Positions 7,266-14,118 of a DNA stretch of 14,118 nucleotides are shown piece by piece; the stretch's first letter is position 1, and each line of letters begins with the position of its first letter. The notes under the pieces were generated by a model. That model was not told where the DNA came from, did no database searches, and saw only the letters and a program-made list of their open reading frames with translations. Made by a program: the position numbers and the translations under genes. The DNA lies in contig JAJRPL010000327.1 in the NCBI GenBank assembly GCA_024280815.1, positions 1 through 14,118 of the forward strand, read 5' to 3'. The DNA comes from Bacteroidota bacterium (lineage in GTDB: Bacteria > Bacteroidota > Bacteroidia > Flavobacteriales > Flavobacteriaceae).

Positions 7266-8285
7266 TTATTTAATCTTTGATAATAGTTTCAATCCCCAAA
7301 TTCCGAAATTATATAATAATGGTTTAAATATAACCTTAAACCTTCCATCTTTCACTAAGTTTCCTCCAAACCTCATTTTATAATCTCTCACTCCATACTC
7401 AGCATTAGGTTTTCCTGCCCCCATAAAATCTACTAATTTCAATTTATTGTTAATGCCAAATTCAATAGCTCCTAACAATGCAATATGTGCTGGGTATATT
7501 TTTTTATGATAGCCTCTAATATCTGTATAATAAAACGTATTCATAGTTGTATTAGGATAATAAACACAAAACACACCTCCAATAACTTTTTCACTATGGA
7601 TTGTTACAAAAATTTTACCAATTTTACTTTTATATAAATTTAAAAAAAACTCATACGGAAATAAAGGGAGTTTTACTTTTTCAAAATACATAATTTTTAG
7701 AATTTTATATAATTCTGCAATTTCATCCTCACTTCTTGCTTCTCTAGCAATTGCACCTTCTTTATGTGTTTGTCTAATTTGACGTCTTCTGGTAGAATTC
7801 ATACCAGACATGACAGTTGCTAAATCTATATTTTCAATTGATAATTGAACGTTAAGATGTTCTTCAAAAATATAACCACTTTGCTTAAAAATAGAAGAAA
7901 ATGAACTGTAATCAAAATGATTCCTAATTTCAAGATAAATTAATTTTCGCTTATAAATTTCTTTTACTTTTTTTAATAAAAAATCTAAGCTCTTCGTTTC
8001 AGTCCCTAAAACTAAGGGACCAGCATATACAATTCCTCTTTTTGAAAAATAGCCTTTTATACCGTTCTCTTTTTGAATTGTAACCACTATCAAAGAAGTG
8101 TATTTATTATCTTCTTCAACTGCAAAAACATCTGAAGAATATCCATCAAATGAATTAAATAGTTTATAATATTCAAGGGTTTGAAAAGGGCTAGCAAATT
8201 TACTTTCTGTAAGTAATTCTTTCCATTTGCTAATTTCTAGCTCTGTGTTTTTATTTAATTTCATTTTTAAAATCAAAAAAGACAT
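7266..8285 (-). CDS. FemAB-like / GNAT-fold acyltransferase
   Basis: A 339-residue protein resembling FemAB and related acetyltransf_6 (GNAT-fold) proteins, which transfer aminoacyl or acyl groups. Near the N-terminus it reads SPFQTLEYYKLF, a typical FemAB opening. The second half holds MNSTRRRQIRQTHKEG, LFPYEFFLNLYKS, VIGGVFCVYYPNTT, YTDIRGYHKKIYPAHIAL and VDFMGAGKPNAEYGVRDYK; the last matches the conserved end of the fold in FemAB-like proteins of polysaccharide clusters. The start is an ATG at 8285, with a second possible ATG seven codons later. Related proteins are found in exosortase-associated exopolysaccharide loci together with AsnB-type and deacetylase genes, as here. A role in adding an amino acid or acyl group to the glycan is inferred. 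A 111-base gap precedes it in which I recognise no signal. Confidence 0.82.
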   Translation of the reverse strand: MSFLILKMKLNKNTELEISKWKELLTESKFASPFQTLEYYKLFNSFDGYSSDVFAVEEDNKYTSLIVVTIQKENGIKGYFSKRGIVYAGPLVLGTETKSLDFLLKKVKEIYKRKLIYLEIRNHFDYSSFSSIFKQSGYIFEEHLNVQLSIENIDLATVMSGMNSTRRRQIRQTHKEGAIAREARSEDEIAELYKILKIMYFEKVKLPLFPYEFFLNLYKSKIGKIFVTIHSEKVIGGVFCVYYPNTTMNTFYYTDIRGYHKKIYPAHIALLGAIEFGINNKLKLVDFMGAGKPNAEYGVRDYKMRFGGNLVKDGRFKVIFKPLLYNFGIWGLKLLSKIK

Positions 8286-8396
8286 GTATAATTTAACATC
8301 GTATCATAAAACACAATGTTTTTATATTATAATTCAGTATATACTCTTAAGGAAAGATATAGATAGTGAAAACTTTAGTAAAAAATAATTGGAAAA

Positions 8397-9470
8397 TCAC
8401 ACTTGATATTTATATTTCTTTTTTCTAAGAAAATTTAATTTTAGATTAAATACATTTATGAAATATGAAGGAATTAATATCAATAAGGCTATTGTTTTGC
8501 TTTTGACTCTTTCTAATTTTTTGATAACTTGTAAGACAGGTATTTCCCCTTTAAAAGCAGATATCCAAAGAAAAACATACATTTGGTAATATTCTCTATT
8601 TGAAAGATATTCACTTACTTGAGGGAAAACATAGTTAATTTTCCATATAGTATAGAAATTTTTCATTTTCATAAAATCTTCAGACACATTTTTCTCTTTC
8701 ATAATTTGATTGCCTGCATCTTGAAAATACGTCCTTAAAGGTTCATTGACAAATATCATTCTATAGTTAAAACCTATTTGATCCCAAACATAAGCATCAG
8801 GAAAATATTTGACATTAAAATTGGTTGGAAAAGGATATTTTTTTAATACATCAACTCTAATACACCCCCATTTTTCACCACCAACTTTATGCTTATATAA
8901 AATATCTTTATAGGTTGAAATTCCTTCATCAAAAGGAAATTCTTCTCCAACAATTTCTCCATCTTCATCTTTACACAACACTGTTATTCCAGAAACATCA
9001 TCTGCCTTATATTTGGCCCAAACCTCTGTCATTCGTTCAATAAGGTTTGGCTCAAAAGTATCATCAGAATCTGCAGGAAACAACAATTCACCTTCAGCTA
9101 AATCTAACACCCTATTAAAAGCCATATATTTACCTTTGTTCTCTTGCGTAAAAATTCTAACAGAAAAATCTGCTTTGGCCTTGTATTTTTCTAATAGTGG
9201 TAAAACATCATCTTCAGATCCATTGTCAATCAAAATCCATTCAAAATTTTTATTGGTTTGATTGATTAAACTTTCCCACACTCTATGGATGGTATGTTTT
9301 CTATTATAGATAGGTGTGAAAATAGTAAAAAATGTTTGTTTAACAGCAACACCTTTACTACTTGCTAAATCTGATCTTGACATTTTTATATGTTCTATAT
9401 GTTCTATATGTTCAATATTAATATCTCCAACTAATAAACTTGAAGGATTAATAAATAAATTTTTTTTCAT
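8397..9470 (-). CDS. Glycosyltransferase family 2
   Basis: GT-A fold inverting glycosyltransferase of 357 residues. The catalytic core starts at about residue 46 with FFTIFTPIYNRKHTI, followed by WILIDNGSEDD at 78-88, NKGKYMAFNR at 111-120 and the DXD-type metal and nucleotide-binding motif FPADSDD at 131-137. The C-terminal segment ends in a short hydrophobic stretch and a basic tail, which suggests membrane association. The first 45 residues are not part of the usual fold and include a threefold IEH repeat (residues 19-27) encoded by a 9-bp tandem repeat. A second ATG at 9383 (Met30, MSRSD) would leave the repeat in the 5' untranslated region and still give a complete core, so either start is possible. 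The gene has 221 bases of non-coding DNA upstream and may have its own promoter. Substrate unknown. Confidence 0.93.
   Translation of the reverse strand: MKKNLFINPSSLLVGDINIEHIEHIEHIKMSRSDLASSKGVAVKQTFFTIFTPIYNRKHTIHRVWESLINQTNKNFEWILIDNGSEDDVLPLLEKYKAKADFSVRIFTQENKGKYMAFNRVLDLAEGELLFPADSDDTFEPNLIERMTEVWAKYKADDVSGITVLCKDEDGEIVGEEFPFDEGISTYKDILYKHKVGGEKWGCIRVDVLKKYPFPTNFNVKYFPDAYVWDQIGFNYRMIFVNEPLRTYFQDAGNQIMKEKNVSEDFMKMKNFYTIWKINYVFPQVSEYLSNREYYQMYVFLWISAFKGEIPVLQVIKKLERVKSKTIALLILIPSYFINVFNLKLNFLRKKKYKYQV
9387..9413. repeat. 9-bp tandem repeat, three perfect copies
   Basis: The plus-strand unit TATATGTTC occurs three times in a row at 9387-9395, 9396-9404 and 9405-9413. Read on the coding strand it gives Ile-Glu-His three times, near the N-terminus of the GT2 protein and just before an alternative ATG at 9383. 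Because the unit is a multiple of three, copy-number change would not shift the frame. It could change the length of the N-terminal extension or, if the downstream ATG is used, the leader. Confidence 0.85.
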
Positions 9471-9691
9471 ATTAATGCAATTTTTTTCGGTTGATTTTTT
9501 TTTACTTTTTCAAAGTATATAAGTAAACGAATTTAATTGATATAAATTATAAAAATAAGTTAATATTTAATCACATAATATTAACAGCAAAATAGTCTAT
9601 TCATTTTTTCCCTTCAAGTTTTTAATACTATTTTATCATCGAGTTATAAACAATATCAAATTTGTTACTGTATAATACTTCTTATAATTTA
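9471..9691. other. Intergenic gap, largest within the cluster
   Basis: This 221-base AT-rich stretch separates the GT4 gene from the GT2 gene and carries no convincing open reading frame. It is the most likely place for an internal promoter or for attenuation. I looked for the Bacteroidota -7 element (TAnnTTTG) on the minus strand. Only near misses occur: TATTTTG near 9590 and TATACTTTG near 9511-9519 have the right halves with the wrong spacing. I saw no stable GC-containing hairpin followed by T's, so no promoter or terminator is claimed. Confidence 0.4.
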
Positions 9692-10798
9692 TCATTTTAA
9701 TGAGTCATTATAAAGCTGATAAAATTGATCAATCATCACTTGAATAGAGAAGTGGGTTTCAATTCGTTCTCGCCCTTTAACACCCATTTCTTCAGCTATA
9801 CTTGGATTGTTCAATAAATATTCAATTTTTTTTGCCATATCAATGGCATTTTTAGGTTCAACTAATAATCCAGTTTCATTATTTATAATCAATTCTGGCG
9901 TTCCTCCTCCATTAGTAGCCACAGCGGGCTTATTAAATATCATGTATTCCATTATAGAATTAGAAATTCCTTCGCCGTGTTGTTCCATATTACTAGATAA
10001 AACACCTATAGTAAATATATTTACAATTGAATCTACATCACGTTGTTTACCAACAAATCTAAAATTTTCTTTAAATTCATCATCAACACTATTTTTAATG
10101 GCTTCTAAATTAGGCCCATCTCCAATGGCTATCAAAGTTACATCTTTTCTGTTTTTTAAAACCAATTGACCTGCTTCAACAAAAGTTTTATAATCTTTTC
10201 TAATGTAAAAACCACCTGACATTCCAACTACAAATTTAGTAGTAATATCAAACTTACTTCTAATAATTTCATCAGGAACTTTAACTTTCTTTCTGTTAAA
10301 ATCAAACCCATTATAGATACATTTACCCTTATTTTTAGGTACTCTAAAAGATCTTAAACCAGCCTCACAATTAGCTAAAATCACATCACTAAACGGATAT
10401 GAAAGAGCAGTAGAAATATATCTTTTTGAAAAGGTTTTCACTAAGTTTGCTGGAGGTGCAGTTGATATCATTGAATTTAAAAAAGGAATATTTTTTAGTT
10501 TACATACAGGACCAAAGTGTATAGCTGCAATATTATCCCAACAATGTACAATGTCGGGTTTAAATTTTTTTAAAACAAGATTAAACTTAGAAAGTATTCT
10601 AATATCTTTCTTTATATTTCTTTTAAAGATATGAACTTTTATATCAAAATCATAAATCTCTTTATAATGAATATCTTCTGATAAAATAATAATTTCAATT
10701 CCAATATTATCTCTTAACCTCAATTCTTTTATTAATGAAATTAATCTCCGTTCTTTCCCTCCATGAGTTAATGACTCTATTATATATAAAATCTTCAT
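9692..10798 (-). CDS. Glycosyltransferase, GT4 type
   Basis: Complete 368-residue GT-B glycosyltransferase. The N-terminal domain begins MKILYIIESLTHGGKERR, with the glycine-rich acceptor-side loop GGKERR at 13-18 that is common in GT4 enzymes. The C-terminal half contains VGMSGGFYIRKDYKTFVEA, then EQHGEGISNSIMEYM, which corresponds to the E-x7-E donor-sugar motif, and NKPAVATNGGGTPELI. All expected landmarks are present, so the enzyme should be active. It starts at an ATG 10 bases after the deacetylase stop. It is followed by the largest gap in the window (221 bases), so it may close the first transcriptional block. Donor and acceptor sugars cannot be inferred from the sequence. Confidence 0.93.
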   Translation of the reverse strand: MKILYIIESLTHGGKERRLISLIKELRLRDNIGIEIIILSEDIHYKEIYDFDIKVHIFKRNIKKDIRILSKFNLVLKKFKPDIVHCWDNIAAIHFGPVCKLKNIPFLNSMISTAPPANLVKTFSKRYISTALSYPFSDVILANCEAGLRSFRVPKNKGKCIYNGFDFNRKKVKVPDEIIRSKFDITTKFVVGMSGGFYIRKDYKTFVEAGQLVLKNRKDVTLIAIGDGPNLEAIKNSVDDEFKENFRFVGKQRDVDSIVNIFTIGVLSSNMEQHGEGISNSIMEYMIFNKPAVATNGGGTPELIINNETGLLVEPKNAIDMAKKIEYLLNNPSIAEEMGVKGRERIETHFSIQVMIDQFYQLYNDSLK

Positions 10799-10808
10799 AA
10801 AATATTAA

Positions 10809-11672
10809 TTAATTCTGTTTCTTCCCTGCTAATGACTTAAGAAAATACCAAAGTCCACTTGATTTCACTATCAATTCATTTAAATTAGAAGTATCATTAG
10901 TGCTAAATCTTTTTAATCTATAGATGTCTGAATTAATAGTGTTATAGCCACCGTCAACGGTAATAGCACAAGTATAACCAGCATTTTTCGCTAATATTAT
11001 ATCTCTTTCTGAATAATCTCCATTAGGAAACGCAATGGCATTAATCTCAAGACCATACTCTTTTTCAAGAAAATGCTTAGATTCAACTATTTCTTTTTTT
11101 GCAGTTTCATCTTCACACATAGGTAAGCACGGATGAAATTGTGTATGTGCTTGCATGTTAACAAATTTAGACATCTCAATAATCTGATTTTTTGACATTG
11201 CATGAGGCTCAGCATATTCTTTATCTTGAATAAAACCATCTTTAGCTAACTCACTTAATCTTTTTTGGTTTGGAAGGGTTTTATAATATGCTAACGGCTT
11301 TGACAAACCATGATGTTTATACCAAAAATGCCTATTTGTATTAATAATTGATGAACATAAAAATAAGGTTAAGGGTGTCTTATACTTTTTTATTACAGGC
11401 AACATTTCATAATTTTGCAAAAGTCCGTCATCAAAGGTAATGATTAATGCTTTTTTAGGGATTTTAGTCTTATCATTATTTTTTATAGCATCAATAAAAT
11501 CATTTAAATCTATGATATTATAGTTTTTATGTAAAAATGAAAAAGTTTGCTCTGCTGTTTCCTTATCAAATTCATGAAACATTAATATCGTCACTTTATT
11601 ACTTTGAATAAAATTACGAAGCAGCCAAGGCAACCCAGAATATCTTAATATTTTAAAAATAATAGCATTCAA
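10809..11672 (-). CDS. Polysaccharide deacetylase, NodB domain (CE4)
   Basis: Predicted metal-dependent carbohydrate esterase family 4 protein that would remove acetyl groups from an amino sugar or sugar ester. At 287 residues it holds TFDDG at 79-83 (catalytic base and metal aspartates), AHTQFHPCL at 175-183 with the two metal-binding histidines H176 and H180, and FPNGDY at 215-220. These are the three main NodB motifs in order, so it is probably active. No clear signal peptide is present, although residues 1-22 are fairly hydrophobic and could associate with the membrane. The start is TTG, 4 bases after the asnB stop, and no in-frame ATG precedes the conserved region until Met31, so TTG is the best choice. 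It belongs to the same operon as asnB and the following GT4 gene. The substrate is unknown. Confidence 0.9.
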   Translation of the reverse strand: MNAIIFKILRYSGLPWLLRNFIQSNKVTILMFHEFDKETAEQTFSFLHKNYNIIDLNDFIDAIKNNDKTKIPKKALIITFDDGLLQNYEMLPVIKKYKTPLTLFLCSSIINTNRHFWYKHHGLSKPLAYYKTLPNQKRLSELAKDGFIQDKEYAEPHAMSKNQIIEMSKFVNMQAHTQFHPCLPMCEDETAKKEIVESKHFLEKEYGLEINAIAFPNGDYSERDIILAKNAGYTCAITVDGGYNTINSDIYRLKRFSTNDTSNLNELIVKSSGLWYFLKSLAGKKQN

Positions 11673-11676
11673 TATT

Positions 11677-13527
11677 CTATAAATTATTTTGATTCAACCA
11701 TTCATTTAAAAAGAGTAACGTCCATATTTTCTCACTATAATCTCTCATTCCTTTTTGATGATTATCTAAAATCATTTCTACATGATTTTTGTCTAAGTAA
11801 TTGTAAAGGTGTTTACTACTTCGTAAAGAATCATTGGCATAATCTTTTAGATTGCCTTTAAACCAAATACTTAATGGTACAGCAAAACCCTGTTTTTTAT
11901 GAGAAATAATTTCAGGAGGTAAAACTTTTGAAAAGGTTTCTTTTAAAATGTATTTTTTGATATTTCCTTTCATTTTAAATTCAGAAGGAATTGTAAAGCT
12001 TAACTCTGCAAATTTATGATCTAATATAGGAACTCTAGCTTCTAATGAAGTCATCATAGACGCTCTATCTACCTTTGTTAAGATGTCATCAACCATATAG
12101 GTTTGCATATCTAATTGTTGCATTTTGGTTAAAAAATCACCTGATGCATCATTTATCAATTTAATTTTATAATTTTCAGAATAATTAGTTTGTAGTTTAG
12201 ACTTAACGTCAGGCAAGAATACTTTTTGTCTTTCATAATCTTTCCATAAACAAAAATAGGCTCCAATAGTGGCTTTGTCTTTAGATAAATAATAACTCAT
12301 GCCTTTACCAAACATATGATCAGGTAACATCTTATTTATAACTGAAAACATACTTTTTGGATAATACTTTTTTCTATGTAACATCATCATCTTATCATAA
12401 GAACCATATCCTGCAAAGAGTTCATCTCCTCCATCACCTGAAAGTGCAACAGTTACATGTTCTCTGGTGTATTTTGATACATAATAGGTAGGTATCGCTG
12501 AACTGTCAGCAAAAGGCTCGTCATACGCATTAACCAAGTCTGGTAATAATTCAATAGATTGTGGTTCAACAATAAATTCATGATGATCTGTTTTATAAGC
12601 ATCTGCAATTAAACGAGCATATTTTAATTCATTGTATTTTTCTTCTTTAAAACCTATAGAGAATGTTTTTATAGGTTGATCTGAATTTAAAGCCATCAAA
12701 GCAACTACAGTACTTGAATCTACACCTCCGCTTAAAAAAGCACCTAAAGGCACATCACTAATCATTCTCATTTTCACCGATTCACTCAGTGACTCATATA
12801 ACGCTTCTTTCCAATACTCTTCTGACTTTGAATAATCTGGTGTATAATATACTTCCCAATATTTTTTAATGGTTAGTTTATCCTTTTCAAAAGGTTTAAA
12901 GATAAATGAATGCCCCGGTTTTAATTTTTTAATTTGATTATAAATAGATTGCGTTCTTGGTGTATGTCCATAGGCAAAATAATAATCTAATGATTCTAAA
13001 TTAATAGTTGTTTTTATATTCTCAGAAACTTTAATAGATTTCATTTCAGAACCCCAAACAAATTTTTCGTTATCAATATAATAATGAAAGGGTTTAATTC
13101 CGAAGCGATCTCTTGCTCCGAAAAGTTGTTTTTTAGTATCATCCCAAATTACAAAGGCAAACATTCCTCTTAAATAGTCAACGCAATTTTCACCATATTC
13201 TTGGTATAAATTGACAATGACTTCTGTGTCTGTATTTGTTTTGAATTGATATCCTTTCTTTTTTAGAGCTTCACGTTGTTCTTTAAAATTATAAACTTCT
13301 CCATTAAAGGTTATCCAAAGTGTATCATTTTGATTTGATAATGGTTGATGCCCTGTATGTAAATCTATAATACTCAGTCTTCTAAAACCTAAACCTACAT
13401 TTTTGTTGATATAATGCCCTTCATCATCTGGCCCTCGATGAGTAATGACATCAGACATTCTCTTTAGTTCAGTTAAAGAAACCTCTCTTTCGTTATCAAA
13501 ATATATTTTACCTGCTATTCCGCACAT
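11677..13527 (-). CDS. asnB: Asparagine synthetase-like glutamine amidotransferase (AsnB family)
   Basis: Glutamine-dependent amidotransferase of the AsnB family, 616 residues, the usual length. The start is fixed by the sequence MCGIAG: Cys2 becomes the N-terminal nucleophile of the class II glutaminase after Met removal. The glutaminase domain (about 1-200) shows RGPDD at 31-35, FRRLSIID at 48-55, FNGEVYN at 74-80 and Asp100. The synthetase domain carries the ATP pyrophosphatase loop SGGVDSS at 266-272 and a later SGDGGDELF motif. Nothing catalytic appears to be missing. AsnB paralogues within polysaccharide clusters are thought or known to amidate sugar carboxylates (for example uronic acids) instead of making free asparagine. 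The context, between two glycosyltransferases and beside a deacetylase, favours that role here, but this is inference. The start overlaps the end of the preceding glycosyltransferase by 13 bases, and the next gene starts 4 bases after the stop. Confidence 0.95.
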   Translation of the reverse strand: MCGIAGKIYFDNEREVSLTELKRMSDVITHRGPDDEGHYINKNVGLGFRRLSIIDLHTGHQPLSNQNDTLWITFNGEVYNFKEQREALKKKGYQFKTNTDTEVIVNLYQEYGENCVDYLRGMFAFVIWDDTKKQLFGARDRFGIKPFHYYIDNEKFVWGSEMKSIKVSENIKTTINLESLDYYFAYGHTPRTQSIYNQIKKLKPGHSFIFKPFEKDKLTIKKYWEVYYTPDYSKSEEYWKEALYESLSESVKMRMISDVPLGAFLSGGVDSSTVVALMALNSDQPIKTFSIGFKEEKYNELKYARLIADAYKTDHHEFIVEPQSIELLPDLVNAYDEPFADSSAIPTYYVSKYTREHVTVALSGDGGDELFAGYGSYDKMMMLHRKKYYPKSMFSVINKMLPDHMFGKGMSYYLSKDKATIGAYFCLWKDYERQKVFLPDVKSKLQTNYSENYKIKLINDASGDFLTKMQQLDMQTYMVDDILTKVDRASMMTSLEARVPILDHKFAELSFTIPSEFKMKGNIKKYILKETFSKVLPPEIISHKKQGFAVPLSIWFKGNLKDYANDSLRSSKHLYNYLDKNHVEMILDNHQKGMRDYSEKIWTLLFLNEWLNQNNL

Positions 13528-14118
13528 TCTTCAAAATATTTTATAATACTTTTGGTTTGATTAATATTGTTAAAGTAAGTCTCAGCTGCTTTTCTTCCTG
13601 CTAAACCTACAGTTTTAGCAAAATCATAATCTTCAATGATTTCTAATAATTTATTTTCAAGAGTCACCACATCGCCAGGTTTTGCCATAAAGGTATTTTC
13701 TCTATCGGTTAAATAATCTGGAATTTCTCCAACACTAGTTACTAGAGTTGGATTACCAGAAGCAAGGTATTCACCAAGCTTTGTAGGGAAACCATTTTGT
13801 GCTTGTACACTATCTGGTCTTGGTAAGACTACTATTTTAGCATTTAACACTTTCTCTGTAATAACATCACGTGTAACTAAGCCTTCAAAATGAACATTTG
13901 AAATTATTCCTAAACCCTCAACCATATCAATATATTGTTGTAAACTTTCGTTAGATTTTGTTGGCCCATATAAATACAAATGGTAGTTGTTATATTTTTT
14001 AACAATTGATGAAAAAGCTTTAATTAAAATATCTACTCCATCTTTTTTGTCATCTAATTGACCTGTATATAAGATTTTATTAATCTTAGGATCATGCTTT
14101 CTTAAATTAGGGTCAAAC
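13515..14118 (-). CDS. Glycosyltransferase, GT4 type, C-terminal part (5' end outside window)
   Basis: Probably transfers a sugar from an activated donor during polysaccharide repeat-unit assembly on the cytoplasmic side. The frame is open without a stop to the right window edge, so the gene is partial. A TTG at 13979 is only an internal leucine: upstream in frame one reads KILYTGQLDDKKDGVDILI, the first strand of a GT-B C-terminal domain. Further on come LYLYGPT, VVLPRPDS and GFPTKLGEYLASGNP, which matches the donor-binding region of GT4 enzymes with its glutamate. The end is a normal GT4 C-terminus. Its TAG stop lies inside the next gene (13-base overlap with the amidotransferase), which indicates one transcript and likely translational coupling. 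The acceptor and donor cannot be read from the sequence. The GT4 assignment is firm and the exact substrate is unknown. Confidence 0.9.
   Translation of the reverse strand, partial: FDPNLRKHDPKINKILYTGQLDDKKDGVDILIKAFSSIVKKYNNYHLYLYGPTKSNESLQQYIDMVEGLGIISNVHFEGLVTRDVITEKVLNAKIVVLPRPDSVQAQNGFPTKLGEYLASGNPTLVTSVGEIPDYLTDRENTFMAKPGDVVTLENKLLEIIEDYDFAKTVGLAGRKAAETYFNNINQTKSIIKYFEECAE

Noticed and set aside
8367..8400. GTGA...TCAC inverted repeat after the GT2 stop as a terminator
   Set aside because: Only 4 bp of stem with a loop of more than 20 bases and no following T run; not a credible terminator.
9511..9519. Possible Bacteroidota -7 promoter element upstream of the GT2 gene
   Set aside because: The minus-strand sequence TATACTTTG does not keep the two-base spacing of TAnnTTTG, and no paired -33 TTTG at the right distance was convincing.

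Overview
This window is a strongly AT-rich stretch of an exopolysaccharide, capsule or LPS O-antigen biosynthesis locus. It most likely comes from a member of the Bacteroidota, probably a flavobacterium. The assignment is an inference from three things: base composition, the lack of recognisable Shine-Dalgarno sequences before most genes, and the gene families present. Every supported gene is on the minus strand, so transcription runs from the right edge to the left. The right-most gene is cut by the window edge. The left end (1-234) may lie just beyond the last gene of the run.

In transcription order the layout is as follows. Block 1 (14118-9692): a partial GT4-type glycosyltransferase, an AsnB-type glutamine-dependent amidotransferase, a NodB-domain polysaccharide deacetylase and a second GT4 glycosyltransferase, tightly packed. 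A 221-base gap follows. Block 2 (9470-7266): a GT2 glycosyltransferase with a 9-bp tandem repeat near its start, then a FemAB-like acyltransferase after a 111-base gap. Block 3 (7216-1951 and on to 235): a DUF354 GT-B-like protein with an anomalous start, a GT4 glycosyltransferase split in two at a run of nine A's, a thymidylate-kinase-like P-loop protein, a membrane-anchored nucleotidyltransferase, another GT4 glycosyltransferase, two different NodB-fold deacetylase-like proteins and a formyltransferase. In block 3 most junctions overlap or lie within 11 bases of each other, as in a single operon.

Taken together, the glycosyltransferases would build a repeat unit. The other enzymes would decorate it: amidation (AsnB-like), N-formylation (formyltransferase), N- or O-deacetylation (three NodB-like proteins) and possibly aminoacylation (FemAB-like). 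No sugar-nucleotide synthesis genes, flippase, polymerase or exporter are visible, so these must lie outside the window. I see no tRNA, rRNA, insertion sequence or CRISPR array.

Four points deserve most attention: the kinase-like plus membrane nucleotidyltransferase pair (3758-5081), the A9-tract frameshift that splits a GT4 gene (5683-5691), the DUF354 gene whose conserved N-terminus lies upstream of any ATG, GTG or TTG codon, and the 9-bp repeat at the start of the GT2 gene.
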